Shown here: positions 1 to 13,300 of the stretch, piece after piece
How the letters are laid out: each line of letters begins with the position of its first letter
Position numbering within the stretch: the first letter of the stretch is position 1
Origin: Platynereis dumerilii
Taxonomy: Eukaryota; Annelida; Polychaeta; Phyllodocida; Nereididae
Direction of reading: 5' to 3'
Assembly: GCA_026936325.1 (NCBI GenBank)
Contig: JAPTHN010000007.1
Span: 23,213,974 to 23,277,973 of the forward strand
Length of the DNA: 64,000 nucleotides
Made by a program: the position numbers and the translations under genes
The notes under the pieces: model-generated
The model's input: the letters and a program-made list of their open reading frames with translations, nothing else
The model's database searches: none
What the model was told of the DNA's origin: nothing

Positions 1-1848
1 AGGCCAGTAAGAGCCTAAAATATAGGCAAATATTGGTTTCGGCAGCCATTTTTCAAAAATTTTATCTGAAAAACCGGTCTGAGAGATTTTTGGGAAAAAG
101 TTTTCCCGGTCTTAATACAGGTGTGGATGTGGTCAAGTGGGCCATTTTGTGTTCATATAGAGGTGAACTAAAATGCTTTGTGGAATTGGGGATAGTTTGT
201 TGTGATTTTTTTTGGATTTTTTTTTTTATTATTATTTTTTTTTATTGTTTGTTGGTGTCATAGATCATTTGAGTCTTGAGGGCCTGTTTTCAAGCTGACT
301 TTGCATTATAATATTGCCCACACGACGATCGTCAATGCGTTTCAAGGAAGACCAATAATTCATTTGGCAATTGCTTTTTGCAGTGCATCTATTCTCAGAA
401 GCAGTCTAAGAATGCTAATTGCAATTCTGCAAGGTCTAAAGCCTTTCTTCACCCTCAGTTTACCAAATTGCCATTGAGAAAGAGCACTTGAAGTCAATCT
501 GACGGGTGTCAAAGCTGATTGCACTTCGCAGTGCAGTGCTACTTTGATCTTGTATCCATGGATCTTATGCTTAATTGCTAATTCCCAACAGAACCCGGGG
601 TTTGAATCCTCGGATTCTTGTTTTGGAACTGATCAGTCCAGTAAGGGATAATAGCACTCATAACAATTCGTGGATAGGCCACCGAAGCTGCCTAAAATAG
701 ATATAAGGTGATAACTAACTCGCACTCATAGACAAGTCATTAGAATAGGCAGATCAGTGATACTCCCAAGCAGTGTTCTCATAATAATCATTGTAAAATT
801 CATCACTTCATTTATAATCATACTTTTTAAAGATATTACTCTTTCATAACGAAAACGATGAAGATGAGAGAGTTATATTTTTCAAAACTATGATTTTATG
901 GTCTATTTTAGATAAGTCTTCTAATTTGTAATTTTTCAGAGAACATTTTTTGTAGCCCATTGTAGGACTGTGGTCTTCGGGACAAAACAATTTATGTGCC
1001 AGTCACAATTCTGCTGGTCTGGACCAATGCGCTCATTTTCCTTGATAAAAAAAGTATGCACTTCTCTGTGCTTCACTGTAATAAGCAACTTTTAGGTAAC
1101 AGTATGTCTAGATTCCAAAACATCACAACATTTCATTACAGATGACAAGTCATTCTTATAAGTTCAAACAAAATCTAAGCTGTCTTCGTGTGACCTATTA
1201 TCACTGATTATGGGCCATGTGGAGTGAGCTAATCCGCGGACATCAACTTATAGGCTCAGGCCATATATATACAAAGTCAGCCAGACAGTCGAATGGCAAA
1301 TTAAGACCAACAAATTATATTTAAGTGCCTGAAGCAAAATTATATTTCATAAGTGCCTAAAGCTAAATAGTATTTATAAATTTATCAATTGAGTTCAATC
1401 CAGGCAGAATTAGACTTCAATGACAAGTGCAGGCCTGCAATCAATAGCCGATATTACATAATGGCAATTAGGGAAACTTGAGGGTGACACAAAGCTCAAC
1501 AAGTTCCAGAATTGCAATTAGCACCATTGGATGATTCTGTAAGTGGTTTAACACTGAACAAACCAATTGCAAACAGCCCATTTGACACGCAATTGACGCT
1601 CGTTCACATGATCGATAATAGGGTTGTTTCATTGCTGTATTCATCAAGGCAATCTCAGTGCGTCCTGGGGACGCATAGACAGTCTTAAAAGTGCGTCCTT
1701 TAGAAAAAGGGTACATAAATTTGCGATAGGGACGGCGTTAATGAGAACACTGCTCCCAAGTAACTAGTCATTGATCATTCATCTGATCTGTTTTGCATTA
1801 TTGGTCATTGAAATGATTTTCCAATTGCAATTTCTCATTTCATTGCAG
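1..1848. other. probable intron 1 of ATP5F1C, no exon recognised
   Basis: No coding exon with convincing homology or splice sites is visible. The stretch holds a T-rich tract near 205-245 and a complete hAT-type element at 771-1752. It may also contain the unseen transit-peptide exon of ATP5F1C. Confidence 0.5.
771..1752. mobile_element. non-autonomous hAT-type DNA transposon, 982 bp
   Basis: The terminal inverted repeats read CAGTGTTCTCAT at the left end and its reverse complement at 1741-1752. Both ends are flanked by the identical 8-bp duplication CTCCCAAG (763-770 and 1753-1760). An exact 8-bp duplication with short CA-starting inverted repeats is the hAT signature. No transposase domain is recognisable inside. 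Exact flanks imply a fairly recent insertion. Confidence 0.85.
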
Positions 1849-4800
1849 CAGCCAGCAGGTGCAAGTCCGTGGCATGGCCACACTCAGAGACAGTGAGTAT
1901 TCTTTTAATCATTTATTGGAATACAATGACTTTCAAAGATCTCACAAATTATTTTTCTGTTTGAAAGTATGCATAGTATAGGCCTAATATGGCTTTGTCA
2001 TACTGGATGGGCTGCCCTGGGGTGTAGGAGTGATTTGAAAAATTGGGGGTGACACAAAGCTCCAGGGCACCTTGTCCCAAATCGTTTAGAGGAGAAAAGG
2101 GGGCGCTATGCACTATGTATTTTTGGGCCCAAAATTGGGGGGCACGTACCCCCCCCTCAACTCTACCGCCTCTGGGATTGCCTGAATTATTTGCAAATTA
2201 ATCTGTTCTTAATGAGATCTTTTACCTTCTTGTAATTTTGGAAGTTAAGAGTGGAAGTAATTTACTTTAGAGGACTGCACATCCTTGCTTATTGATATGC
2301 TTCCTTGATTGGTAATGGTTGAATTGTGTTTTCCAGTCAAGAACAGGCTGAAGGCTGTGACGAACATCCAAAAGATCACCAAGTCCATGAAGGTCGTGTC
2401 AGCCGCCAAATACGCCAGGGCTGAGAAAGATTTGAAACCCGCAAGGCCATACGGACAGGGCACTCTTGGTAATTATCCAATATATTACGGAATTAAATTT
2501 GGAGTCTGAAATTGTTAATGGCAACACTTGCTGTCCAACTGACTTGGATTTATGAGTCATAAAAAATTATAGAGATGAATTACTCCTAATATGCAACAAC
2601 GTGACCACAAATATAATGATTTTGAATTGTGCAACGGTGTTTCAAGATATAAATTAAAATCATTGAGCAGATTTGATACCTCAAAAGAACACATTTAGTC
2701 GTCTCATCAACTAAGAGCCATTAGACATCACCAAGATACTTATACCATTGGAAAAGCTGGTATCTAACTATGTTGCATGTTAGCGCCCGGCTAGGGATTA
2801 ACACTATTAACAACAGCAAACAAACAATCAGATTATTGTTTATTTTGGAAAAATTACAAGATAAAACGTATAACATAAAAAGCGTACATGTATGATGTCC
2901 CTCCGATCGGGATCTAACTGACAAAAATGCGTGTTAGAACCCTCCAAATCGGTGTCTAACTAATATGTTTTCCTTAATAGCTGACTAACCAGGGCTGAAC
3001 TTGTGGTCAGCAGCATCATGACGTTAAAAAAATTGAATTTAATTTGTTTGTAGCCTTTTACGAGAGAGCAGACGTGAAGCAAGACGAGAAGAAGCCCAAC
3101 CACCTGATCATCGCCATGTCCTCCGACAGAGGTCTCTGTGGAGGTATCCACTCGTCCATTTTCAAGGCCATCAGAAGCGACGTTCCTAACAAGCCAGCCG
3201 GCACCACCACCAAGTTCATCGCCATCGGGGACAAGTCCAGAGGCATGCTTTCTAGGTGAGGGTCTGGCACCGTCTGCATTTTATGATTCAGATGGGATTA
3301 CAGAAGAACCTTTTTAAATTCTGAGTGGAAATAGACAGAAGGCTTGAACAAGGAAATCGGAGATTTTAGCATTTTCAATGCTTTTCCTAGGACCAAAATG
3401 CAATTATCCACAAATGCCAATTTTGCTGAATTTTCAGTGAAATGCACATGCGTGTGGCTAATTTGCATGCAAAATATGAAATTTTCATTAGCCACATGGA
3501 GGATGCATTAGCCAAAACTAATCTGGCTAATTTAGGCTAGGACAAGCACTGAGTCATTTCGAGTGTGTACTGACAATCCTCACTCAAATGGTTATCATGT
3601 GATTCAATATTTCCTAGCCATTATGTCACCCACGGTCAATTGCAATTGGTTTTAAAAGTGTTAGGACACAGGGGAATCATCCAAATCACATATATTATGG
3701 GGCCTTGTAGAATCTATATGAGTTTGTATTGACCTTTGCCAGGATTTTTATGCCTTGATATTAGTTGATACTTCTTAAAAAGATTGATATTGTAAGATGG
3801 TTATGACACCAGTCATTTCTCCTTGAAATATTGCCTTTGAGGTTTCCCTGTAGCTCTTCTTGTGATTATTTTCTTTACAAATGACCTCCATGACAATGAT
3901 GTGTCTGAGCTAAAAATAAAATATCTGAATCTATATTCGCTGACAGGTTGTTCCAGAGCGACATCCTTTTCCACTTCGCTGACGTTGGCAAGAAGACGTC
4001 GACCATCGGAGATGCATCTCTCATTGCCAATACCATCATTGACTGCGGCTACGAATTCGACCACGGAGAGCTCTACTACAATGTTTTCAAGTATGTTGTG
4101 AATACTTATCTGGTTATATATTTTTTTTGTTCTTGTGTTGACTTCATCTCGCAATAGTCCGTTTTGTGCACTCTCCGGTAGCTTTCGCTCATCTCTCATG
4201 GGCTTCTTCAGCTTATAATTGGCGGTCTAAGATGGCTCAGTGGGTCACATGACTTTGACCCTGGCAGTCATGTGACCCACTGAGCGATCTTGGACTGCTG
4301 AAGAAAATAGCTGCACTTTCTTTGTGAGGAAAACTAACTTCATGAAAGAGTGCTTGTAACAATCTTGTATGTGCAAACATTTACAATCTCCCCTTCTTTC
4401 AGATCTGTGGTATCCTACCAGACGACGATCATGCCCGTCTACAACAGCGAGTGCGTCAACAGTGCCGAGAAGCTCCCCCTATACGACTCCCTGGACGAAG
4501 ACGTCCTTCGATGCTACAATGAGTTCGCTCTCTTCAGCAAAGTGTTCTTCGCCATGAAGGAGGCCTCTTGCTCCGAACAGAGCGCTCGTATGACCGCTAT
4601 GGATGCCGCTAGTAAAAATGCCGGTGAGTGACAGGGCTGACAAAGTGAGGGTGGAATTGAGAGACAGTGCGGCCTGCTCCTTGTCAAATAAGATTAAAGT
4701 GCAGGAATAGACTCGTATAAGGCTGGGCATAAAACCAAAATTAAGCAAAATTTGATCTTTTCGCCTTTATGGTGCATCTTTTTGCAGTGAGCATTATTGT

Positions 4801-5230
4801 GCAGTCTGTGTGAGAAATAGCTTTCAGAACTTGGAAGGCACACAAATTCACATGGTTATTATTTATTATTTTAGTAAAAAGTTCACTTGTCTGAAGCCTT
4901 TGTCAGGTACTCTCGGACCAATGTCATTTCGCATACTGAATTGTGCTGTAATGGAAAGTTAGATACTAAAGTCATGGAAAATATTACCGTTAATTGGTGG
5001 AAAATGTTAATTTTGTCAACAATTGGCACTAAAAGGTTTATGGTTTCGTCTGTGGGCATCACCATTATCTTGCTCTTTGACATAGTGAAGCTTAGACAAA
5101 AATTATTTTAAACTTTTTGTTTGCAGGTGAGATGATTGACAAGCTTGCCCTGCTCTACAACAGAAAGAGACAGTCCGTCATCACGACAGAGTTGATCGAG
5201 ATCATCTCCGGAGCAGCTGCCCTCGACTAA
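1849..5230 (+). CDS. ATP5F1C: mitochondrial ATP synthase F1 subunit gamma, exons 2-7 (5' exon missing)
   Basis: This encodes the central-stalk rotor subunit of mitochondrial F1Fo ATP synthase, which couples proton flow to ATP synthesis in the matrix. Exons read with GT-AG borders and matching phases: 1849-1892, 2337-2468, 3054-3255, 3947-4090, 4403-4623 and 5127-5230 (stop TAA 5228-5230). The product contains the mature start [19 protein letters not shown], the conserved [10 protein letters not shown] helix, [22 protein letters not shown] and the C-terminal helix with [20 protein letters not shown], ending [13 protein letters not shown], as in vertebrate orthologues. About 281 residues are visible. 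The first exon, with most of the transit peptide, was not recognised: it is either left of the window or hidden in the first 1.8 kb. The hAT-type element at 771-1752 would lie in intron 1. Codons are more GC-rich than the introns. Identity is essentially certain. Confidence 0.96.
4203..4307. repeat. foldback (palindromic) MITE in ATP5F1C intron 5
   Basis: A near-perfect hairpin: the arm around 4232-4253 (GGCTCAGTGGGTCACATGACT) is answered by AGTCATGTGACCCACTGAGC at about 4266-4285. The outer arms CTTCTTCAGC and GCTGAAGAA extend the pairing. It looks like a miniature inverted-repeat element; family unknown. Confidence 0.6.
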
Positions 5231-5380
5231 TTTGTTGAATATTTTGTTTTTGTTGTTCAAGGTCATTATGAGGTCGTGAATCAAGGTCGAATGAAGATCG
5301 TACATTTCTGACTCTTTTGAGTGATTGTAGGATATGAAGCCAAAACAGAAATGTGTGTAATTACCAATACTGTGCGAAAG

Positions 5381-5386
5381 AATAAA
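5381..5386 (+). terminator. poly(A) signal of ATP5F1C
   Basis: AATAAA lies about 150 bp after the ATP5F1C stop codon, followed by T-rich sequence. It is the first canonical signal downstream of the stop. Confidence 0.7.
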
Positions 5387-5637
5387 TTTATTATCTAGCA
5401 AAACGTGTTGCTGGATTTAGGCCTATTTCATTTTTTTGGACGACTAGTTTTAGGTGTAGTAGAGAGTAGTCCAAAGGTTCGGACAATTTCAGTTGAACTT
5501 CAAAAGCTTGCAATAGGTTGTGATTGTATTGGCCTGTTTGTCTTTTCTTAAGAGCTTCGAGCAAGTTGTAGAAATTTTAATGTTTGTGATCTGGTGGCAG
5601 AAGGCTTGTCAATTGAATTCAGTAATTTCTAATAAAC

Positions 5638-6325
5638 TTCGCAACATTAAAAACGCACACATTTTGGAAGATCTTAAAAACTAACTTGTAATGTAGACAT
5701 TTCCATGAAACTTTACGCTGATGTCTCTCTTATGAGAGTCCACAAAATTTCGTAAAGAAATAATATGAAACGGCTAGATTAGGTCACTTTTAGTGCAACA
5801 TGTCCAAAAACCAAAATAACAACCAAAGCAAATTGGTTCCAAAATCAATTTAATATTAAGTCCGTCGCATTTCAATATTTGGAGTATGGAAATAATCAAG
5901 GTGGTCACTCGAGCTTTTTTTGTGGGATTTTGTGAGGTTTTTTTACAGCCAAGTTGGTGCTTTTCATATTTGTTATATCATTTTCAAAACTTTTGCATCA
6001 TAAGCATTGGAAATTATCCTGTTTTTGGTCAAAGTTCGTGCTGAAATTTTGTTGGGACTTCTGTTTTGACCATTTGAGATCAATAATAAAGTGATTACAT
6101 CTTCACTCTACTTCCCTGGACATCCCTTTTGAAATATTGCAATTTCTAAATTTGACATGATCTCCCAAAAGCAAGTCTGGCTCTTAGAAAAATCAATGGA
6201 TCCACTTCAAACATTCACAATCTTCATTTGAGAAGCTAATAAGCAAATTTGCCGAGCAAGTTCAAGATAAATCTAATGCTTCAAAAGTTATACTTTGAAA
6301 ATGTGTGCGTTTTTAATGTTGCCAA
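5638..6325. mobile_element. DNA transposon relic with 25-bp inverted ends
   Basis: GCAACATTAAAAACGCACAC at 5641, continuing ATTTT, is matched in reverse complement by the sequence ending at 6322 (...GTGTGCGTTTTTAATGTTGC). The 0.68-kb interior has no recognisable protein. Target duplication is unclear because the matching flanks extend a few bases (ACTT/AAGT), so the superfamily is not assigned. Confidence 0.65.
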
Positions 6326-6791
6326 GTTAACTTTGGCCATAGGACTCCCTGCTTCTGTCCTATTTGCCGCTTTTTATCGCTTTTAATTCTAATCGGCACT
6401 ACCTGCAATTGGCAGTGATGGCAATTTGCCTCACAGCGACCAGTGCTCATTGTTGTCACTTTGCCATTGACTACAAGCAATGTCAAGCATAGTCCTCACA
6501 TCAAGACAATTCCCGTACATGAAAGTCATACACAGATAGGAAGTTAGCATTCACGTCACATAGTAATCTTTGTTGCCTTGAACCCACGTTACGCTTCAAG
6601 TGCAAGTTTCTCAAAGGATCTTACCATTAGGCCATCAGAACTGCATTCTGCTGAATGATATTGTATAGAGTTGCTGCAAAATCAATTTGACGAAAGCATT
6701 CGTGACAGCAAGAATCCATGGAAACCAATGTGCTTACGGCATCCAATAATACACAAAAAACAACCGTGACAGTTTCAGAAGCAAAGAATAC

Positions 6792-6797
6792 TTTATT
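6792..6797 (-). terminator. possible distal poly(A) signal of ELAPOR
   Basis: AATAAA on the minus strand (TTTATT on plus). If used, the ELAPOR 3' UTR would be about 3.6 kb. A nearer candidate is at 9666-9671, giving a UTR of about 0.75 kb. The sequence does not decide between them. Confidence 0.35.
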
Positions 6798-8736
6798 GCA
6801 GTCCCCCTCAGATAAAACGACTCAAATTTAGCAAGACGTGTATTGTACCAAAATGGCTCAGCAAATCTTAGAATATTTCTAACTAATTTCTATAAATTGT
6901 AAATCTAGTGAGTTTCAAGTGAAGATTTCGCCTGCAAAACACACAATGTGACTTGAAAGATCACGAAATTGATGGACATTATGATCTCAAATATATCACA
7001 GTACCTTAAGAGGATACAGTATTATATAATAGACTTCTAATTGACAAGATATCTAAGCTGTTGAGAATGGATTGAGGAAAGGGAGAGGTCAGTGAAATAT
7101 TTAAATGCAAGAGACAATAATGAACTTTTATAAAAGAGTAAGGTCTCAAACTTAGAAGAGACAAACCGCTGCATTAATTGGTACAAATAAATATAGTAAC
7201 ATTACAAATTTCCTATATTTTACATTGAGATTATATTTAAATAGCAGGTCGCACGCCAATATTCTTGCTTCTGTTGGATAAATATCAAAATAATGAATTA
7301 ATATTGAATACATGAACATAATATTAATTCAAGCGATAAAAACTGTCAATATATCACTTACTTTATCATTGCACAAGAATTACTTGAAATAAAATAACAA
7401 ATATAGTTACAAATTTAATCTAAATGAGGTCAAACGATAACAACATATACATATCTGCCAGATTACGCAGTAATTAATGCTACAAACACATCAATGAAGT
7501 TCAGTAGACTATAACAATAATTATTATGAACTGAACTGAGACCAGATACTCACTATATTAAAGAATAATAATTAAAGAGTAATTATATTATAACTAATAA
7601 TAATTGTATAATATCAACATAACATGCAGTCACCAACACCGAGGTAACTGATTAATTACCATTAATTTACCACAATCACAAGAGGTGATGGAAGTAAATC
7701 AAGTAATTCAACTGTAATCGCAAACTGCCAGGTACTAGATTATTGATGAGAAAAGATTAATGATAACAATTATTACAAATACAGTAAACCTTGCATATAT
7801 GAAATGGATAAAACACTAACCAAAAAGACTCCAAATTAAGTTGAGGTATATTGTTTGTCACTTTTAACTTAATTATTAAGCAAACTTAAGAACTGATGAG
7901 GAATCTTTGCACGACAAGAATATTTACGTAGGTGTGGATTGACAATCGATTGGATTCGTGTTAGTATTCCCGAAATACTACTGATGAGTTATCTTACTTT
8001 CACTGCAAACATCCTTGTGATGCGTATGCAACTGAAGAACGCAGTTTTATAAACAAGTTTCAAAGAGCTCTCGGATTATAACAGCATCTTAATGGAAATT
8101 TAGCAGCATGAAAGAGATCCTTCAACATCTGTAGTCAAAAGAGATTGTGTCCTTGTGACTTGCATATCCCGAATATCCAAGATTTACTGTATCCAAACAG
8201 TTGAAAATAAAAAATAAATGATAATATAATAAAAGCAAAAGTAGGCAAGTGGAAAGAGATAGGAGAGATGGCAGATATTACTAAGAGGTGAAAGACTAAT
8301 TTAACTACAATTAACAGAAATTTGCCAGAGAATAACACGCCAAAATATATAGGCCTCTATAAGAATAATAACATTGATTTATCTGTCTGTGCCTGGGCCA
8401 GTGGTGTATATTGATTGACTTCTCACCACTGTAATTGATGTCACCAGTGCGAATCAGCTGGCATATGATGTCACATGTAAAATAAGCAAATCCTTTGGCA
8501 GAAACATGCATAATTTACCCATTCTATGCATTTTCATGAAACATATCGACTAACCTAATTAACTTACAGACTCTCATTGCAAAGTCAGCTAAAGGCAGAT
8601 TTATACAACAGAACATAAATAAAGAATAAGTATTATTAAATAGACAAATTACCCTCACTAAAGAATGTCAGAAGTCATAGCATGCAGCGTGTAAATCAGA
8701 CATAAATCATATAAGAAATACTGTACAGGATTATGA

Positions 8737-8890
8737 GGAATGCATTATAAGGAATGGTGATTAGGAAAAGATCATAGGAAAGGATTACAAGGAATGGATT
8801 AGAAGGAATGGATTAGGAATGGATTATAAGGAATGGAGAGTAAGGAATGTACTGTACAACCAGGAATGCACTGGAAAGTAGGAATGGAGA
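8737..8890. repeat. imperfect short tandem repeat (GGAATGGATTA-like)
   Basis: The motif AGGAATGGATTA and variants (AGGAATGCATTAT, AGGAAAGGATTAC) recur roughly every 11-17 bases over about 150 bp. It looks like a degenerate microsatellite/minisatellite. Confidence 0.7.
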
Positions 8891-9665
8891 AAATTCACAT
8901 TAAATATTTTTGTACAAAATTTCATCGGCAAAAGGCCGTCCCATACATTACACAGAATGTACATAGATCTATCTATTTCACAGATTATAATAATCATCAT
9001 ATTATAATTGGAGTGAACACATCAAATATACAACCTTAAAACAACCAATTACCAAAAATATCAACAACAAAAAATGCCATATTCCAAAAAATATCAAGCG
9101 TACAAATACCAAATCAAATTTAGAAACGATAACAAGGACTTAAATATTTGGTAGACTTCATAAAAATCATGACAACCTGAAAATTATTGATGTAAAAGAA
9201 AAATTGGAAACCGTAAGTCTTAGGGGATTTGGTACATCACAAAACAATGGAAGTATATGTACATCAAGACCAAAAAAATCACTTGCTTCAGAGATTTGAG
9301 CATACAATAAGGGAACTGTACTATACTCATACAGTGTCTTACAAAACGGATACATACAGCAGCCTATCATTCAAATCACTGAGAATTTGCACATGCCCTG
9401 TACTACTGTGACTACACTCTTTTAGGACTCATTTCACTATTGGTATAAAATTGCAGAAGAATTCACTGTATCAGTTTCAAGAGAAGATTTGATACTTCAA
9501 GTAACTTGAAGATTTTCATAGCTATAACTATAGGGACACACGCTAACAGTCATTTGCCCAAGCAATATTGCCGATATAATTACGGTGAAAAGATGTGCAA
9601 ATATTATCCCGGTAGGTCATAGGCTCAGTAATCTCCTTCTTTTGACTGCTACACTGTAGTTCTAC

Positions 9666-9671
9666 TTTATT
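9666..9671 (-). terminator. possible proximal poly(A) signal of ELAPOR
   Basis: Minus-strand AATAAA about 730 bp after the ELAPOR stop codon (10400-10402). It is the first canonical signal met downstream of the stop. Confidence 0.45.
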
Positions 9672-10399
9672 TCTATTGATGCAACCAAGATAGTAAAACA
9701 TCAATCTAATTATTTTAAAGAAGATGCCACGCTCTAGAAACTAATACAGTGAAACTGATCATTCATGGTGAGTCATGGAATTAAAATTAACTAATTAATT
9801 TTCAATAATAGGCGGGTTTAAACAAAGGTGGTTCAAAATATCTCTCAAATCAAAGAAGACTAGCAATATACATGGGACTGGTACAAAAATGAAGCAATTT
9901 CATTCAACTGTACATCGATATATATAACTTTATATATTTTATACTTTTTGAAAGATACATATCTGATAGACAGATACCTCATTGAAATTCAATCTCGTGA
10001 ACATACATACATTAGAATTTTATAAGTATATTATAGTCATACTTTGCTACAAACATAGATCATACGCAAGAGTACAAACATTTTACATTCATCTATAAAG
10101 TTGGCGATTTATATTTTGGCAACCAGAACTGTGCCTTTCACTCATCAAATACAATGTACTATTAAGTTAACAGAACGATGATCATTGATCATGTGACATC
10201 ATCAGCTACATAACTTGATGACATCATCAATAGTTAAGTCCTTCTGTACCCGGACCAGCCATCAGTGTAATACTTTTTACGATTCGTATAAAAACAAGCA
10301 CAGAAGACGAGGCATGCTTCAATGGGCGGCCATTTTGCGCATCAAGTATGCTCCACACGAGTCCAAAATGTTGAATGACTAAAATGCGTAACTTGAAGC

Positions 10400-13300
10400 C
10401 TAAGAAAGAGGGACCTTGTCCATGCGGATTGGCAGGAATTCCTCCATGTCCTGAAAACAAGAAAGGAATGATAAGTCTGTGCGATAAAAATTTATTTCAT
10501 GTCTAACACCAAAAACATCAATTCTACCACCAATGCAGCATTGGGAAAATCCAAGGCACATTAAATGCTACAATGCACAAATACCAACATCAAAATCTTA
10601 CACACTAAATGACCTGGGGGCATATAACATGGGAATGGCCTTAAATTTTCATAGACAGGTCAGTTCTAAAATCGGCTAAATAGCATTACTCCCAGGGCCC
10701 ACCGGGTTCAGAGTCATCATAACCAAACCTGGTTCTACACCAACATATAAAAGAAATATTCCAGAAATTAAAGTATTCTATAATGGACTAATATGATATC
10801 CAAAACCAGCAGAGAACAGTCAAATAGTTTTGGAAAATGTGCCCAGTCCAGAGTTCAAATAAATTTGGATTTAACATCAGTGACATCAGACAAAGTCCTC
10901 ATTAACTTAAATTTTAATGGCGTTTGTTACAGTTCTCTACTTTCCTTAGTATTTACACAATTTTTTTTGAAAGTTGACATCAGAAAAGTATAGCTATAAT
11001 TGCACAAAAACAAAGAGTGAATATTTTAGCTATTTGTGAATTTTTGATTATGAACTCTGGAATTAGCACATGAGGCATAGAAGTACAGGAGAGACTCAAA
11101 CGAGAGTTCTTAACAATACAACAGAGATGAACAATCAAGTATGAAACCAAATTCATGAAAAATTCAAATACAAAATCTTAAATACCAACAACTATTATCA
11201 GTGGTACCATGAGACATAGCAATGAGAATATAATTTTCAAGGCTCAAAAATATGAAATAAGTAAATTAAACAAAGTAACAAAAACCTTCATTTGAAAAAC
11301 CTCAAACACAGACCACTACTAGGCCTACTTTCAATATGAGGCGGTCTTTGTAGGGGGGCAGGGGAGCCCACAGCAAATCCATGTGTCGTGTCAACACTCA
11401 ACAGACTTGCAATAGACCAATTTCATGGAAGCTTCCCTAAATTTACACCAGGAGGAACACTTCAGCTTGAAAGAGACAACTTAAATCCTATTGCCTAGTT
11501 GATAATAAGTTTCTGCCTTTGCCTCTTGATTGGTAAAGTCCAACTGCTACCAAGCTGGAGTATTTATAGTACATTTAAAAGTAAATTTAGGCCTTTATGT
11601 GTTATATTTGTAGGATTACTTTCTGGAAATAGCTTTTTTTTTCTGAGTTACAATTTTACATCTCCTGTGGCTGACATCATTGATAGATGTATGTGCCATT
11701 AAAGAATCACTGAATTACAAAACTTCGTCGGCCACTCAGAGAATAAAGTCTGTTCTTATCAGTTGAATGTTGGGCACATGAAATGATGAATACTCAGAAT
11801 TACACATATTAAATCAATTGGAAAGGAAAAACAGAGTCAGACAAGATTGAGACGACACAACAGCAAGTTGAACATGGAACAAAATGAGCCAATCCGCATC
11901 ACCACCCATGCTCACACACACTTAAGTCGCAGCTTATTTAGCATTTCCCAGATTGAATTTGAAGAGGTTAAAATAACCAAAGAGGAACAAAAAGCGGCTG
12001 TTTACTGTATTAATGTCTTCATTCAAGAAGCGAGGAATGTTCAGGACCAAATTCCATCATTGTAAAATCCTGAAGATAAGTTTGGGAAAATAATTGTAAA
12101 ATCGAAAAAAAAGGTGACATCCATTCACACAATGGTTCCATTAACAGACACTAGGGGTAGTTCAGTGCTGCATTGGTAAGAACTCTAATGGGAAAAAGAA
12201 AGGGTAAATAAACAAGGCAAGTCAAAGATTTAAAACAATCCTGCAAAATATCATTTGGCTGCACAAATCGCAATAGCCACATTACGTGGCGACAGTTAAC
12301 TACAAATGCAAACCAAGTTAGCTTTGTAAGTGCTCAAAAGACTGCACATGTATGAGTAATAATGTGACATAAATCAATTCATCACTAGTTAAATAACAAC
12401 AAGAAGGTAATGAAATGCCAAAATAACGAGAAAACTCAATTGTGAACAAGCAAAGCGAAACTCTGCATAATTTGAAAATTTAATTCCAACCTTAATCCAG
12501 TAGTGCAGGCATCTATCGTTCAGATTTTTAACAAAGGTAAGTGAATTGAATAAGTCATTAACTTGAAATCAGTCATCTGCAGTCTTTAGGCCTCATCAGT
12601 TACAGTGCAGCCTCCTCAAAATTACGCTACCAAGGTGTCCCCGGGTATTACCAGTACAGAGAAAACAGTGTCATGCATGGAAATCAAGATAACTGCACCA
12701 AATAGAAGAGTTAGATACTTCTTATCAATCAAAAGCACAGTCAATTAATGTTGGTTATGCTCACTGATGGGCTGGCCTTAGTAGTTACACAAAAGTAGAT
12801 CTAAGAGCAGGCAGAACACGCCTCAGGTACAGTAAATTCTGCAGATCTTGCGTGCTAAGTCCAATAATAAGCTTGCAGATACGCCCAAATGGTCCCATGG
12901 TATTGAATTATTTACGAAGGCCCTACTATAAATGAAGCCACGACAAAGGCTGACACTATTAGTGAATTTGCCAAAACTTCACCTATTTACAATCAAACAC
13001 CCTTTTTTCTTGTATGCATAGTTCTAGGATATCCAACTCAATGGCCACTTACCCCTTTCTTGCTGCCTCCTCCTCCCATAGACCTGAGTTTGTTCATGAG
13101 CCTGTTCCTCTTGGTCTCCTTGAAGTGGACAGCGTCAAATTGGTCCTCATCATCCTCCTCGTCCAGGGCACACGTCTCCACCTCCGGGAGCTCCCCGTCC
13201 TTGTTGGAGCCCATCATCAGCTTGGAGTACTTGTATTCAAGTCTGCAATCAAGGACAATACAATGTATTCATTGCATGTGACATAGCATAGCTCTGGGTC

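Larger units (their letters stand above)
6330..10399. other. AT-rich interval: ELAPOR 3' UTR and intergenic DNA
   Basis: No coding region is recognised. The strongly AT-rich block 7000-8300 and the imperfect GGAATGGATTA-type minisatellite at 8737-8890 are the only conspicuous structures. The right part is probably the 3' UTR of ELAPOR on the minus strand. Confidence 0.5.

Noticed and set aside
33-263. 76-codon frame at the window start as ATP5F1C exon 1
   Set aside because: It has no transit-peptide match and no suitable donor, and ends in low-complexity T-rich sequence.
13014-13286. Plus-strand frames opposite ELAPOR exon 20
   Set aside because: They are mirror images of a GC-rich exon. 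The minus strand carries the ELAPOR cytoplasmic tail with correct splice sites.
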